DNA of 16,811 nt from Firm-04 sp045627405 (GTDB lineage Bacteria > Bacillota > Clostridia > Oscillospirales > Ruminococcaceae): positions 1-16,811 of the forward strand of contig JAZQNP010000100.1 of the NCBI GenBank assembly GCA_045627405.1, given 5' to 3'. Below are positions 1 to 7,984 of this stretch, piece after piece. The notes beneath the pieces were generated by a model that had not been told where the DNA came from, did no database searches, and saw only the letters and a program-made list of their open reading frames with translations. Within the stretch, counting starts at the first letter, position 1. Every line of letters begins with the position of its first letter. The translations under genes and the position numbers were made by a program.

Positions 1-874
1 CGACGATGGTCTTGCCCTTGTTTTCAGGACGTTTTGCGAGCTGGATTGCAGCCCAGACAGCCGCGCCGGAGGAGATGCCGACCAGCACGCCTTCCGTGCG
101 AGCGATGGCTCTGCCGGTTTCAAATGCGTCCTCGTTCTCAACCGGGATAATCTCGTCGTAAATATCGGTGTTGAGGGTTTCCGGCACAAAGCCTGCGCCG
201 ATGCCCTGAATCTTGTGCGGACCGGAGACGCCCTCAGAGAGAACCGGAGAACCCTTCGGCTCAACGGCAACAACCTTGACGTTCGGGTTCTGCTTTTTTA
301 GGTAAGCTCCGACGCCGCTGATGGTACCGCCGGTGCCGACGCCGGCAACGAAAATGTCAACCTTGCCGTCGGTATCGTTCCAGATCTCGACGCCGGTTGT
401 CTGCTCATGGGTTGCGGGGTTTGCAGGGTTGGTGAACTGGGACGGAATGAAGCTGTTCGGGATTTCGGCAGCGAGTTCCTGTGCCTTTGCGATTGCACCC
501 TTCATGCCCTTTGCGCCCTCTGTGAGAACAAGCTCTGCGCCGTAAGCCTTCATGAGGTTTCTGCGCTCAATGCTCATCGTCTCAGGCATTGCGATAATGA
601 GGCGGTAGCCGCGTGCTGCGGCGACGGATGCAAGACCGATGCCGGTGTTGCCGGAGGTCGGCTCGATGATGACGCTGCCCTCTTTGAGGATGCCCTTTGC
701 CTCAGCGTCGTCGATCATCGCCTTGGCGATTCTGTCCTTGACAGAGCCGGCGGGATTGAAGTATTCCAGCTTTGCATAGATGGTTGCGCCGAGCGCATTC
801 GCTTTTTCGGTGCCGGTGAGTTCCAGCAGCGGGGTACCGCCGATGAGGTCGGTAATTTTCTTGTAAACACTCAT
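1..874 (-). CDS. cysK: Cysteine synthase A (O-acetylserine sulfhydrylase), 3' end cut by window edge
   Basis: This PLP enzyme makes cysteine from O-acetylserine and sulfide in the cytoplasm. 291 residues are visible; the family is usually about 305-310 long, so only the last 15-20 residues are missing. Seen: the PLP-lysine motif SVKDR (K46), the substrate loop EPTSGNTGIG (residues 71-80), the phosphate-binding GTGGT (180-184) and the late SSGAA segment (268-272). I chose the ATG at 874-872 because AAGGAGA lies 7 bases upstream; an in-frame ATG two codons earlier (880-878) sits too close to that site. The gene has its own promoter (973-1001) and a leader of about 90 nt. It is separated from the kinase gene behind it by a terminator, so it appears to be transcribed alone or as the first gene of an operon running out of the window. 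Cystathionine beta-synthase is the main alternative, but length and motifs favour CysK. Confidence 0.95.
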   Translation of the reverse strand, partial: MSVYKKITDLIGGTPLLELTGTEKANALGATIYAKLEYFNPAGSVKDRIAKAMIDDAEAKGILKEGSVIIEPTSGNTGIGLASVAAARGYRLIIAMPETMSIERRNLMKAYGAELVLTEGAKGMKGAIAKAQELAAEIPNSFIPSQFTNPANPATHEQTTGVEIWNDTDGKVDIFVAGVGTGGTISGVGAYLKKQNPNVKVVAVEPKGSPVLSEGVSGPHKIQGIGAGFVPETLNTDIYDEIIPVENEDAFETGRAIARTEGVLVGISSGAAVWAAIQLAKRPENKGKTIV

Positions 875-946
875 AATCATTCTCCTTTTCCATTTCATGC
901 AGATTGCGGATATTCGGATGCCCAACCGCACAGATCAATTACCCAT

Positions 947-966
947 ATATCCTATCTGTTTGGTAT
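947..966. promoter_or_regulatory. Candidate operator (imperfect dyad) at the cysK transcription start
   Basis: On the minus strand ATACC (966-962) and GGATAT (952-947) form an imperfect dyad at about +1 to +20 of the predicted cysK transcript. Cysteine genes of Bacillota are often repressed by Rrf2-family regulators such as CymR from sites in this position. The dyad has a one-base asymmetry and I cannot match it to a known matrix, so this is only a candidate. Confidence 0.22.
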
Positions 967-972
967 GCTAAT

Positions 973-1001
973 ATTATAGCACCGGAAGCGGGATTTGTCA
1001 A
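973..1001 (-). promoter_or_regulatory. cysK promoter (sigma-70/SigA type)
   Basis: On the minus strand a perfect -35 TTGACA (1001-996) and a perfect -10 TATAAT (978-973) are 17 bases apart. The predicted start is near 966, giving a leader of about 90 nt before the cysK ATG. Confidence 0.85.
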
Positions 1002-1116
1002 TACCTTTTTGCAATTTTCTAAAAATATTTTTTTCGGAGAGCGTATTTTTGGGCAAAGCATCTCTGTTTTTGGAGAATGCCGGTGCAATTTGCGCGCTTT
1101 GGACAAAGAAAGCAGC

Positions 1117-1146
1117 AAAACGGACAGCGCAGTGACTGTCCGTTTT
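1117..1146 (-). terminator. Intrinsic terminator after the phoP-phoR pair
   Basis: AAAACGGACAG (1117-1127) and CTGTCCGTTTT (1136-1146) form a perfect 11 bp stem with an 8-base loop, 17 bases past the kinase stop codon. The U-rich end of the stem is followed on the minus strand by GCTGCTTTC. The stem is symmetric, but no plus-strand gene ends here. Confidence 0.75.
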
Positions 1147-1163
1147 ATTTTTGTGTTGCGCGG

Positions 1164-2795
1164 TTACGCGCGGGGAAAATCGAGTGTTATGGTCGTGCCT
1201 GCATTCGGCGTGCTTTCGAGCGAGACTGCCGCACGGTGAATCTGTGCGCCGTGCTTGACGATGGACAGCCCAAGTCCCGTGCCGCCGACGGCTTTGGAGT
1301 GGCTTTTGTCCACGCGGAAAAACCGCTCGAATACTCTGTCCTGCTCGGCATACGGGATGCCGATGCCGGTGTCTGCGACAGAGAGCGTCACACCTGCCTC
1401 AGACTGCGAAATGCTGACCGTCACGCTGCCGCCCTCTTGATTGTATTTGATCGCGTTGTCGCAGAGATTATAGACCATCTCATGCAGGATGCGATAGATG
1501 CCGCGCACTGTGCAATGCGCGCCCGTGATCTGCATAGCGATCCGGTTTTTCTCTGCGGCGGCATGCAGTGTGTCGAGCACATCCTCCGCGAGCGTGCAGA
1601 GATCAACCTGCTCCCACTCCGCTTGCAGTCCGCCCTCGTCGAGCTTCGAGAGCTGGATGATGTCGTCGATCAGCACAATCAGCCGCTGCGCTTCTTTATA
1701 GATGTCCGCCGCGAATTCCTGCGATTTTTCCGCGGGGACAAGTCCCTGCGCAAGCAATTCTGCAAAGCCGGAGATCGCTGTCAGCGGCGTTTTCAGCTCA
1801 TGCGAGACATTGGCAGAAAATTCCTGCCGCAGACGCTCCCGCTGTTCGCGTTCGGTCACGTTGACGAGCAGCAGCACCGCGCCCGAAGCCTTGCCGTGAA
1901 TCATGACAGGATTTGCGATGAACTCCCATGTCTGTCCGTCGCGGTTCAGCATGATTTCCGTGTGCTGCCCGTGCAGAGCCTGCGTGACCGCCGTCTGCAT
2001 TTCCTCGTGCAGCGTCAGCTTTTCCCCGATCTCACCGACCGAGAGCAGCCGCCCTGCCGTTGCGTTGACGCTCAGCACGATGCTGCTTTTGTCGAGCAGC
2101 AGAAAGCCCTCACTCATGCTGCCGGTCAGCGCAGAGAACTCCTCCTGCCGTTTTTTCAGTTCGACAATCTGCTCCTGAATCGTGAGATTCTGCATCTGAA
2201 TGCGGCTGACGAGCGGACTGAGTTCGGGATAAATGTCCGCGCTCGGATCGTCGAGGTCGAGCGCGTTGATCGGCTGCACGATCTGCTTTGCCGCACGAAA
2301 TGCCAGTACGCCGGAGATCATCAGCACCAGCACGATCACCCACAGCACGGGGCTGACTGCCGCAAACGCGGACTGTACCGCACTCAGCGGACGGCTCAGG
2401 CGCAGCACTGTTCCGTCTGTGCAGAGCAGGGCATAATACATCGTGTTTTCGCCGCTGCTTTCCGACTTGCGGATGCCCGTGCCTTCGCCGGTGTCAAATG
2501 CGGCGCGGACCTCGGTATAATCGCGCTGATTCGCAATGTTTCCGGTGAGTACATTGTCATAAAGGACGCTGCCGTCCGCGGCAATCCATGTGATGCGATT
2601 GATGCTGCCGAGCGTTTGGAGATAGTCTTTTCCGCCGATCTGTAAGCCGTTCTCCGCATAGACCGCTTCCTGCTGCAATGCGGCATAGGTCTCGTCGCTG
2701 GTCTTGCGGTATTGCAGACCGAAAAACAGCACCGCGCAAAGGAGCAGCACCGAAATGCCGACTGTGAACACGTTTTTGAAAATAGTCTTTGTCAT
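1164..2795 (-). CDS. phoR: PhoR-like membrane sensor histidine kinase
   Basis: A 543-residue sensor kinase that should phosphorylate the adjacent response regulator. Order seen: membrane segment about 10-27, extracytoplasmic stretch about 28-146, second membrane segment about 147-166, HAMP-like linker, PAS domain about 215-310, DHp helix with VSHELKTPLTA (phospho-acceptor H332), then the HATPase domain with N box NLCDNAIKY (N447), G1 DTGIGI (475-480) and G2 GGTGLGL (504-510). All catalytic boxes look intact. TM-sensor-TM-HAMP-PAS-DHp-CA is the PhoR layout. The ATG overlaps the regulator's stop codon (ATGA at 2795-2792), so translation is probably coupled. The phosphate assignment rests on this architecture plus the divergent Na+/Pi transporter with a PHO-box-like array; the signal itself cannot be read from sequence. 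Confidence 0.88.
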   Translation of the reverse strand: MTKTIFKNVFTVGISVLLLCAVLFFGLQYRKTSDETYAALQQEAVYAENGLQIGGKDYLQTLGSINRITWIAADGSVLYDNVLTGNIANQRDYTEVRAAFDTGEGTGIRKSESSGENTMYYALLCTDGTVLRLSRPLSAVQSAFAAVSPVLWVIVLVLMISGVLAFRAAKQIVQPINALDLDDPSADIYPELSPLVSRIQMQNLTIQEQIVELKKRQEEFSALTGSMSEGFLLLDKSSIVLSVNATAGRLLSVGEIGEKLTLHEEMQTAVTQALHGQHTEIMLNRDGQTWEFIANPVMIHGKASGAVLLLVNVTEREQRERLRQEFSANVSHELKTPLTAISGFAELLAQGLVPAEKSQEFAADIYKEAQRLIVLIDDIIQLSKLDEGGLQAEWEQVDLCTLAEDVLDTLHAAAEKNRIAMQITGAHCTVRGIYRILHEMVYNLCDNAIKYNQEGGSVTVSISQSEAGVTLSVADTGIGIPYAEQDRVFERFFRVDKSHSKAVGGTGLGLSIVKHGAQIHRAAVSLESTPNAGTTITLDFPRA

Positions 2796-3469
2796 ACAGC
2801 ATCCCCGCTGATCCGGTAGCCGACACCGCGCAAGGTTTCGATATAACGCCCCGCCTTTCGGAGCTTTGCGCGAAGGGAACGGATGTGGACATCGAGTGTG
2901 CGGTTTTCAGGTTCTGCGTAGAGACCCCAGACGCGCTCCAAGAGTGCTTCGCGGGTCATCACAAGGTCTTTGTTTTCAAGCAGAACAGTCAGCAGCATGA
3001 ATTCCTTGTTTGTCAGCGAAACGGCATCGCCGTCAACCTGTACCAGATGCCGTTCGGGCGAGACATACAGCGCACCGATCCGGTATTCGGTGACGGCAGG
3101 CGTTTTCTGTGTGCGGCGCAGCACGGCACGGATCCTTGCGACCAGCTCCATCATGCCGAACGGCTTTGGGATATAATCATCCGCGCCGGCATCGAGTCCG
3201 GTGACGCGGTCAAATTCGGTGTCCTTGGCGGTCAGCATAATAACGGGAATCTTTTCCGTATCGGCAGTTTGCCGAAGCTGCTTCAAGACCGAAATGCCGT
3301 CCTGAACCGGCAGCATGATGTCGAGCAGAATCAGGTCGGGCTTTCGTTTTGCAATTGCTTCCCAGAACGCGGGCGGATCGGCAAATCCCTCTGCCTGCAT
3401 CCCCTGACTTTCCAGCGCGTAGATCACCAGCTTGCGGATGCTGTCGTCATCTTCTAAAATAAAAATCAT
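2792..3469 (-). CDS. phoP: PhoB/PhoP-like OmpR-family response regulator
   Basis: A 225-residue DNA-binding response regulator. The receiver domain (about 1-115) has the acidic pocket EDDD at 6-9, phospho-acceptor D50 in LLDIMLP, T80 and K102 in YIPKPF. The C-terminal winged helix (about 125-222) contains VSLTNKEFMLL, the segment RTLDVHIRSLRAKL typical of the recognition helix, and RGVGYRI. All residues needed for phosphorylation are present. It is the first gene of a two-gene operon with the kinase. The start is the ATG at 3469-3467; the upstream AGAAGGAT is about 11-13 bases away, a weak and distant ribosome site. OmpR-family identity is secure. The PhoB/PhoP name is inferred from the partner kinase and the neighbouring phosphate transporter. 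Confidence 0.9.
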   Translation of the reverse strand: MIFILEDDDSIRKLVIYALESQGMQAEGFADPPAFWEAIAKRKPDLILLDIMLPVQDGISVLKQLRQTADTEKIPVIMLTAKDTEFDRVTGLDAGADDYIPKPFGMMELVARIRAVLRRTQKTPAVTEYRIGALYVSPERHLVQVDGDAVSLTNKEFMLLTVLLENKDLVMTREALLERVWGLYAEPENRTLDVHIRSLRAKLRKAGRYIETLRGVGYRISGDAV

Positions 3470-3505
3470 CGTCTCATACCATCCTTCTCTCTCTTCGTCC
3501 TCTTT

Positions 3506-3535
3506 ATTGTATCATTCCGCGGCTGTGCCTGTCAA
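3506..3535 (-). promoter_or_regulatory. phoP-phoR promoter
   Basis: On the minus strand TTGACA (3535-3530) and TACAAT (3511-3506) are 18 bases apart, and TGA directly before TACAAT gives an extended -10. The predicted start is near 3499, leaving a leader of about 30 nt. Confidence 0.75.
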
Positions 3536-3553
3536 GCCGTTTTGCGATTTTAT

Positions 3554-3608
3554 TTTACAGAGATTTTACAGGAATATGACTTCTGATTTCAGATAGGCGT
3601 GTTATAAT
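3554..3608 (+). promoter_or_regulatory. PHO-box-like repeat array and -10 element of the Na+/Pi transporter gene
   Basis: Two exact TTTACA units (3554-3559 and 3565-3570) are followed at the same 11-base period by weaker units ATGACT (3576-3581) and TTTCAG (3587-3592). A perfect -10 TATAAT (3603-3608) begins 10 bases after the last unit, and no -35 consensus is present (CTTCTG at the 17-base position). The B. subtilis PhoP consensus is TT(A/C/T)A(C/T)A repeats with about 5-base spacers at roughly -60 to -20, which this layout matches. Only the first two units are strong; the other two are inferred from phase. Confidence 0.6.
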
Positions 3609-3644
3609 AAGTATGGATAAAAAGGAAAGATGAGGAGAGATACG

Positions 3645-5396
3645 ATGGGTATTTCACAGATGATGTCGCTGCTGAGCGGTATCGCATTGTTTTTGTTCGG
3701 CATGTCGCTGATGGGCGATGGCTTAAAGAAACTGTCGGGCAGCCGGCTTGAACCGATTCTGTTCCGGCTGACGGGCAAGCCGCTGCGGGGTGTACTGCTC
3801 GGCACGGGTGTGACGGCGGTGATTCAGTCCTCCTGCGCGACCTCTGTCATGTGTGTGGGCTTTGTCAACTCGGGCATTATGAAGCTGAAACAGGCAAGCT
3901 ATGTTATTTTCGGCGCGATTTTAGGCACGAGCATCACCGGCTGGATCATTTGTCTCAGTTATATTGAGGGCGCAGGCAGTCTGCGGGAACTGCTCTCGAC
4001 CTCCACGCTGACCGGCATCATCGCGATTGTCGGTATCGTCTGCCGGATGTTTGCAAAAAAACAGTCATGGCAGCAGGTCGGAGACATTCTGATGGGCTTT
4101 GCGGTGCTGATGTTCGGCATGAGCATGATGAGCGGTGCGGTCGGCGCGCTCGGCGAGCAGGAATGGTTCACACGGTCGCTCACGAGCATGAAAATGCCGC
4201 TGCTGGGCATTCTGGTCGGCGCGCTGTTTACGGCACTGCTGCAATCGGCTTCGGCGGCGGTCGGCATTGTGCAGGCACTTTCCGTGACCGGCGCGCTGAC
4301 GCTGGAATCCGCGCTGCCGCTGCTCATGGGCATCAGCATCGGTGCGGCACTGCCCGTTCTGCTCTCCGCGCTCGGCGCGAAAACCGACGGCAAGCGCACG
4401 GCATTCATTTATCTGGTCGGCTCGTTCATGGGCGTGATGGTGTTCGCCTCTCTGTTTTATATCGCACATGCGATCATCGGATTTTCCTTTATGGAAATGA
4501 CCATGAATCCGCTGTCGCTGGCGGTTGTCAATACGCTGTTCCGTCTGGCGATGCTCTGTCTGCTGCTGCCCTTTGCCGATGTGCTGGAAGCCCTCGTAAA
4601 GCTGATGATCCCCGAAAAGAAAAGCACGGAGGACGACCCGACCCTGCGGCTGGAAGAACGCTTTCTGCAATATCCTGCGCTGGCGGTTGAGCAGAGCCGT
4701 ATTACCATTCATGAAATGGCGGAGCAGTCGCGGCAGGCAATTCTCTGCGCCCTGACGCTGGTCTCCGAATTCTCCCCGGAGGGTTACAGGGCAGTACAGA
4801 ATGCGGAGGCGTCGGTCGATCGCTATGAGGATGCGCTCGGTTCCTACCTGCTGCGCCTGACGAGTACGGCACTCAATGAAGAGCAGGGCGAAGACGTGTC
4901 AGTCTTCCTGCACACGCTCTCCGATTTTGAACGCATTTCCGATCACGCGCTGAATCTGGCAGAGAGCGCGAAGGAATTGCAGGAGAAGCAGATCACATTT
5001 TCCGATTCGGCACAAAAGGAATTCGCGGTGATTTTTGATGCGGTGCGCGAGGCGGTGCAGCTCACTGTCGATGCGTTTCTCTCCGATGATCTGACGAAGG
5101 CGGCACAGGTTGAGCCGCTGGAAGAGGTCATCGACCTGCTCTGCGATGAGATGAAGCTGCATCATGTGGAGCGGCTGCAAACCGCAAACTGTACGATTGT
5201 ACAGGGATTTGTGTTCAATGATCTCGTCACGAATCTGGAACGCGTGTCCGATCACTGCTCGAATATTGCGGTTGCGATGATCGAGCTGAACGCCGGTTCG
5301 TTCGACACGCATGAATATCTTGACCGGCTGAAAGCACAGCGTACTGCCGATTATGACCGCTATTTCACTGCATTCCGCACGCGGTTTGCTCTATGA
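3645..5396 (+). CDS. Na+/phosphate cotransporter family protein with C-terminal PhoU domain
   Basis: A 583-residue membrane protein that should import phosphate with Na+. The N-terminal half (about 1-320) contains the two inverted Na/Pi-cotransporter repeats, each with the signature AVIQSSCATSV (Q61-S62-S63) and ALLQSASAAVG (Q200-S201), plus several further membrane helices. Residues about 345-570 are soluble, helical and PhoU-like, with the paired segments DFERISDHALNLAE and NLERVSDHCSNIA. Length fits the NptA/YjbB-like family. I prefer the ATG at 3645 because GAGGAGA lies 6 bases upstream; an in-frame ATG at 3630 would add five residues and has AAGGAAAG only a couple of bases away. The gene is divergent from the PhoP/PhoR-like pair and has a PHO-box-like promoter, so induction by phosphate starvation is likely. 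A 38-codon membrane peptide gene follows 8 bases after the stop. Confidence 0.92.
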   Translation: MGISQMMSLLSGIALFLFGMSLMGDGLKKLSGSRLEPILFRLTGKPLRGVLLGTGVTAVIQSSCATSVMCVGFVNSGIMKLKQASYVIFGAILGTSITGWIICLSYIEGAGSLRELLSTSTLTGIIAIVGIVCRMFAKKQSWQQVGDILMGFAVLMFGMSMMSGAVGALGEQEWFTRSLTSMKMPLLGILVGALFTALLQSASAAVGIVQALSVTGALTLESALPLLMGISIGAALPVLLSALGAKTDGKRTAFIYLVGSFMGVMVFASLFYIAHAIIGFSFMEMTMNPLSLAVVNTLFRLAMLCLLLPFADVLEALVKLMIPEKKSTEDDPTLRLEERFLQYPALAVEQSRITIHEMAEQSRQAILCALTLVSEFSPEGYRAVQNAEASVDRYEDALGSYLLRLTSTALNEEQGEDVSVFLHTLSDFERISDHALNLAESAKELQEKQITFSDSAQKEFAVIFDAVREAVQLTVDAFLSDDLTKAAQVEPLEEVIDLLCDEMKLHHVERLQTANCTIVQGFVFNDLVTNLERVSDHCSNIAVAMIELNAGSFDTHEYLDRLKAQRTADYDRYFTAFRTRFAL

Positions 5397-5404
5397 GGTG
5401 TCAT

Positions 5405-5521
5405 ATGATGAAAAAGCTCCTGCGCATACTGAAAAAGCATCGCGATGTGATCGGTATCTGCATGATCTTGCTTGGCGTGCTGCTGCTGCACCTGGCGTGG
5501 CTCGATTATCTGAGAATGTGA
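5405..5521 (+). CDS. Small single-span membrane peptide (38 aa) downstream of the Na+/Pi transporter
   Basis: An open frame of 38 codons begins 8 bases after the transporter stop. The ribosome site GAGGTG (5395-5400) overlaps that stop and lies 4 bases before the first ATG (5405) or 7 before the second (5408). The peptide starts with a basic amphipathic stretch, MMKKLLRILKKHRD, then one hydrophobic segment of about 18 residues (VIGICMILLGVLLLHLAW) and a short tail DYLRM. The positive N-terminus predicts Nin-Cout orientation. Spacing and a terminator about 90 bases downstream put it in the transporter transcript. I do not recognise a family. By analogy with other small membrane subunits such as KdpF or AcrZ, it may associate with the adjacent transporter, but that is inference. 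Confidence 0.62.
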   Translation: MMKKLLRILKKHRDVIGICMILLGVLLLHLAWLDYLRM

Positions 5522-5611
5522 GGCAGCCGATTGCACAAAGCAGCGAGGCTGCGTCGGATGTGCGGATACAGCGCATCGGCGCATCAACTGAAACCGCGTT
5601 CATGAGAAAAG

Positions 5612-5645
5612 ATCAGCTCCCCCTTGGGCGGGGGAGCTGATTTTT
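5612..5645. terminator. Bidirectional intrinsic terminator between convergent operons
   Basis: ATCAGCTCCCCC (5612-5623) pairs perfectly with GGGGGAGCTGAT (5630-5641) around a 6-base loop, followed on the plus strand by a T run ending at 5645. On the minus strand the stem is followed by CTTTTCTC, so it can also stop the dehydrogenase/epimerase operon ending at 5726. The 204 bases from 5522 to 5725 hold nothing else I can support. Confidence 0.88.
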
Positions 5646-5725
5646 CATTTGTGTGCCGACAGCCAAAGCAGCCCCTCTCAAAATACCTGCTTTCACTATC
5701 GGCGCATGCTATCTTTTGCCGCAAA

Positions 5726-6745
5726 TTACCGATTCAGAATGCGCGTGCGCATTTCTGACACTGCGGCGATGACTGCATCGCACCATTCATCAAATTCCGG
5801 ATCCTCAGTCTGGAATTCCGGATGCTGCATGACATACTGCACTGTGCGCATGATGCCCTCTCTTGCGGAGACCTCTGCTTTGAAATCCGGCACCAGCCGC
5901 CGCAGCTTGCTGTTGTCAAACTGCACCGAATTTGCCTTGTCACCGATTAGACTGCCTGTGAAATCATAGCGGCTCACGGCGGCAAGCGTCTCAGAAGAAA
6001 CATAGACCGGATGCAGCTTTTTGCCGAGTGCATCGGCAATCGCACGGTAGATCTCGTTCCATGTCACGCTCTCGTCGGAGGTGATGTGGAATGCCTCGCC
6101 GATTGCGGCGGGGCTGCCGATCAGACCGGCATAGCCCTTTGCAAAATCGCTGTTGTGCGTGACCGTCCAGAGCGAGGTGCCGTCGCCATGAATGATGACC
6201 GGCTTGCCCTCTGCGATCCGCTTCACGACCTGCCAGCTTCCCATGTTCCCGTGGACACCGAGCGGCACAGAACGCTCGTCATAGGTGTGGCTCGGGCGCA
6301 CGACCGTGACGGGGAAGCCGTCCTCACGGTACCGCGCAAAGAGATATTCCTCACATGCCTTTTTGTTCCGCGAATATTCCCAGTAGGGATTTTCCAGCGG
6401 TGTTTCTTCGGTGATGCGCCAGTCCCGCGCCGGCTTCTGATATGCCGATGCCGAGCTGATATAGATGTACTGCTTGGTTTTGCCGGCAAAGAGACGGTAA
6501 TCGCGCATGATCTGCTCCGGCTGGAATCCGATGAATTCACCGACGCAGTCAAATGTCATACCCGCGAGTTTTTCTGCGGCATCTGCCTCATTATTGATGT
6601 CACAGGGAATGACACGCACATTCTCCGGCAGCTCCGCATTGCGGCTGCCGCGGTTCAGCAGATACAGCTCATGCCCCTCAGCCGCAAGCCGCCTTGTGAT
6701 CGCCATGCTGATTGTGCCGGTGCCGCCGATAAACAGTATTTTCAT
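5726..6745 (-). CDS. NAD-dependent epimerase/dehydratase-like SDR protein
   Basis: A 339-residue extended short-chain dehydrogenase/reductase, probably acting on a nucleotide-sugar or similar substrate in the cytoplasm. The N-terminus MKILFIGGTGTIS is the Rossmann glycine motif (G7-G10), followed by the acceptor-strand segment LYLLNRGS. SSASAY (98-102) supplies the catalytic serine, and Y124-SRN-K128 is the YxxxK pair. The C-terminal half (about 160-310) contains HGDGTSLWTVTHNSDFAKG, typical of epimerase-like SDRs. The ATG at 6745-6743 is chosen because AAGGAG ends 6 bases upstream and the Rossmann strand starts at once; a longer frame reading from 6811 would add 22 unrelated residues. Only 10 bases separate it from the dehydrogenase gene, and its ribosome site overlaps that gene's stop, so the two form an operon. 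The substrate cannot be told from sequence. Confidence 0.88.
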   Translation of the reverse strand: MKILFIGGTGTISMAITRRLAAEGHELYLLNRGSRNAELPENVRVIPCDINNEADAAEKLAGMTFDCVGEFIGFQPEQIMRDYRLFAGKTKQYIYISSASAYQKPARDWRITEETPLENPYWEYSRNKKACEEYLFARYREDGFPVTVVRPSHTYDERSVPLGVHGNMGSWQVVKRIAEGKPVIIHGDGTSLWTVTHNSDFAKGYAGLIGSPAAIGEAFHITSDESVTWNEIYRAIADALGKKLHPVYVSSETLAAVSRYDFTGSLIGDKANSVQFDNSKLRRLVPDFKAEVSAREGIMRTVQYVMQHPEFQTEDPEFDEWCDAVIAAVSEMRTRILNR

Positions 6746-6755
6746 ATGATGCTCC

Positions 6756-7943
6756 TTATCCGAGAGATGCGTTTGCCGCGATCTGATAAATCGCCGCACA
6801 GTCCTCCGCACTGAGATTCATAAATCCGCCGCGCTTTTCTCCCGCCGGAATGCCGAGCTTTTCGACCAGCAGCGGAATGTCCGCTTCCTTTGCGCCGAGC
6901 TCTGTGAAATTCACCGGCATGCCGATGCTGTGCAGGAACCGCCGGAATGCGGTGATGCCTGCCTTTGCCGTTTCTTCGGGATTTGCAAAGTTCATCGCGC
7001 AGCCAAAGACGCGGGACGCCATCTGCGCAAACCGCATCGGATTATGCGGCATGACATATTCCATCCACGCCGGCATGATGACCGCAAGCCCTGCACCGTG
7101 CGCCACGCCGTACAGTGCCGAAAGCTCATGTTCCAGCCCGTGGCTGTTCCAGTCCTGCTGCCGCCCGACACCGACGATATTGTTGTGCGCGACCATGCCT
7201 GCCCACATGATGTTGGCACGGGCATCGTAATTGTCCGGCTCCGCGATTGCACGCGGCGTTTCCTTCACCATCGTCAGCAGCACTGCTTCACAGAGCCGGT
7301 CTGTGATCTCGACCTCCGGTGTGTTGGTGAAATACCGTTCAAACACATGCGCCATAATATCGGTTGCGCCGCACGCAGTCTGATAGGCGGGCAGCGTCTC
7401 TGTCAGCGCGGGATTCATGATCGAAAACCTTGCGCGCAGCAGGGGAGAGCCTGCGCCGCGTTTCAGCATGCCGTCTGTTTTCGTGATGACGCTGTCGCCG
7501 GAGCCCTCGCTGCCCGCCGCCGCAATGGTCAGCACCGTGCCGACCGGCAGCGCAGCCGTGATCTCGGCTTTACCGCAGTAGAAATCCCAGAAATCACCGT
7601 CATACGGCACGCCTGCGGCAATCGCCTTTGCGGTGTCGATGACTGAACCGCCGCCGACTGCGAGAATGAAGTCGATCTGTTGCTCCTTGCAGATTCTGAT
7701 GCCCTCATAGACAAGCGTGTCAACCGGATTGGGCTGCACGCCGCTTAGCTCAGCGTACGGTATCCCTGCATCATCGAGCGATTTGCGGATGCGTCCGAGG
7801 AGTCCCGAGCGGACTGCCGAGCCGCCGCCGTATACCGTCAGAACGCGGGCTCCGCCGTGCTTTTTAATACAGGTGCCGCATTGGTATTCCTGATCTTGCC
7901 CGAAGACAAATTCCGTCGGGCTGCAAAAAACAAAACTCTCCAT
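6756..7943 (-). CDS. Iron-containing alcohol dehydrogenase (YqhD/BDH type)
   Basis: A 395-residue group III alcohol dehydrogenase, expected to interconvert aldehydes and alcohols with NAD(P)H in the cytoplasm. GGGSVIDTAK (97-106) is the cofactor-phosphate loop and SGVQPNP (67-73) is the conserved early motif. The metal ligands predicted by comparison with E. coli YqhD are D195 and H199 (in ATDIMAHVFE), H268 and H282 (in YGVAHGAGL); all four are present at the expected spacing, so it looks active. The ATG at 7943-7941 has GAGAGGA about 7-8 bases upstream. It is first in the operon with the SDR gene and divergent from an AraC regulator, whose likely sites lie between them. The physiological substrate, such as butanal, lactaldehyde or a sugar aldehyde, is unknown. 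Confidence 0.93.
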   Translation of the reverse strand: MESFVFCSPTEFVFGQDQEYQCGTCIKKHGGARVLTVYGGGSAVRSGLLGRIRKSLDDAGIPYAELSGVQPNPVDTLVYEGIRICKEQQIDFILAVGGGSVIDTAKAIAAGVPYDGDFWDFYCGKAEITAALPVGTVLTIAAAGSEGSGDSVITKTDGMLKRGAGSPLLRARFSIMNPALTETLPAYQTACGATDIMAHVFERYFTNTPEVEITDRLCEAVLLTMVKETPRAIAEPDNYDARANIMWAGMVAHNNIVGVGRQQDWNSHGLEHELSALYGVAHGAGLAVIMPAWMEYVMPHNPMRFAQMASRVFGCAMNFANPEETAKAGITAFRRFLHSIGMPVNFTELGAKEADIPLLVEKLGIPAGEKRGGFMNLSAEDCAAIYQIAANASLG

Positions 7944-7984
7944 ATCATTTTCCTCTCGTCTGATGCATTCAGCTTATCATACTG

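Noticed and set aside
1077..2645. 522-codon plus-strand open frame opposite the sensor kinase
   Set aside because: It is antisense to a kinase with every catalytic box intact, and its translation is rich in Arg, Cys and His without domains. It is a shadow of the GC-rich codon pattern.
3630..3644. Earlier in-frame ATG for the Na+/Pi transporter at 3630
   Set aside because: Its AAGGAAAG is too close to the ATG, whereas GAGGAGA is well placed for the ATG at 3645.
5353..5640. 95-codon plus-strand frame overlapping the transporter end, the small peptide gene and the terminator
   Set aside because: It runs through the terminator stem, has no ribosome site and shows no coding character, while the 38-codon frame fits the operon.
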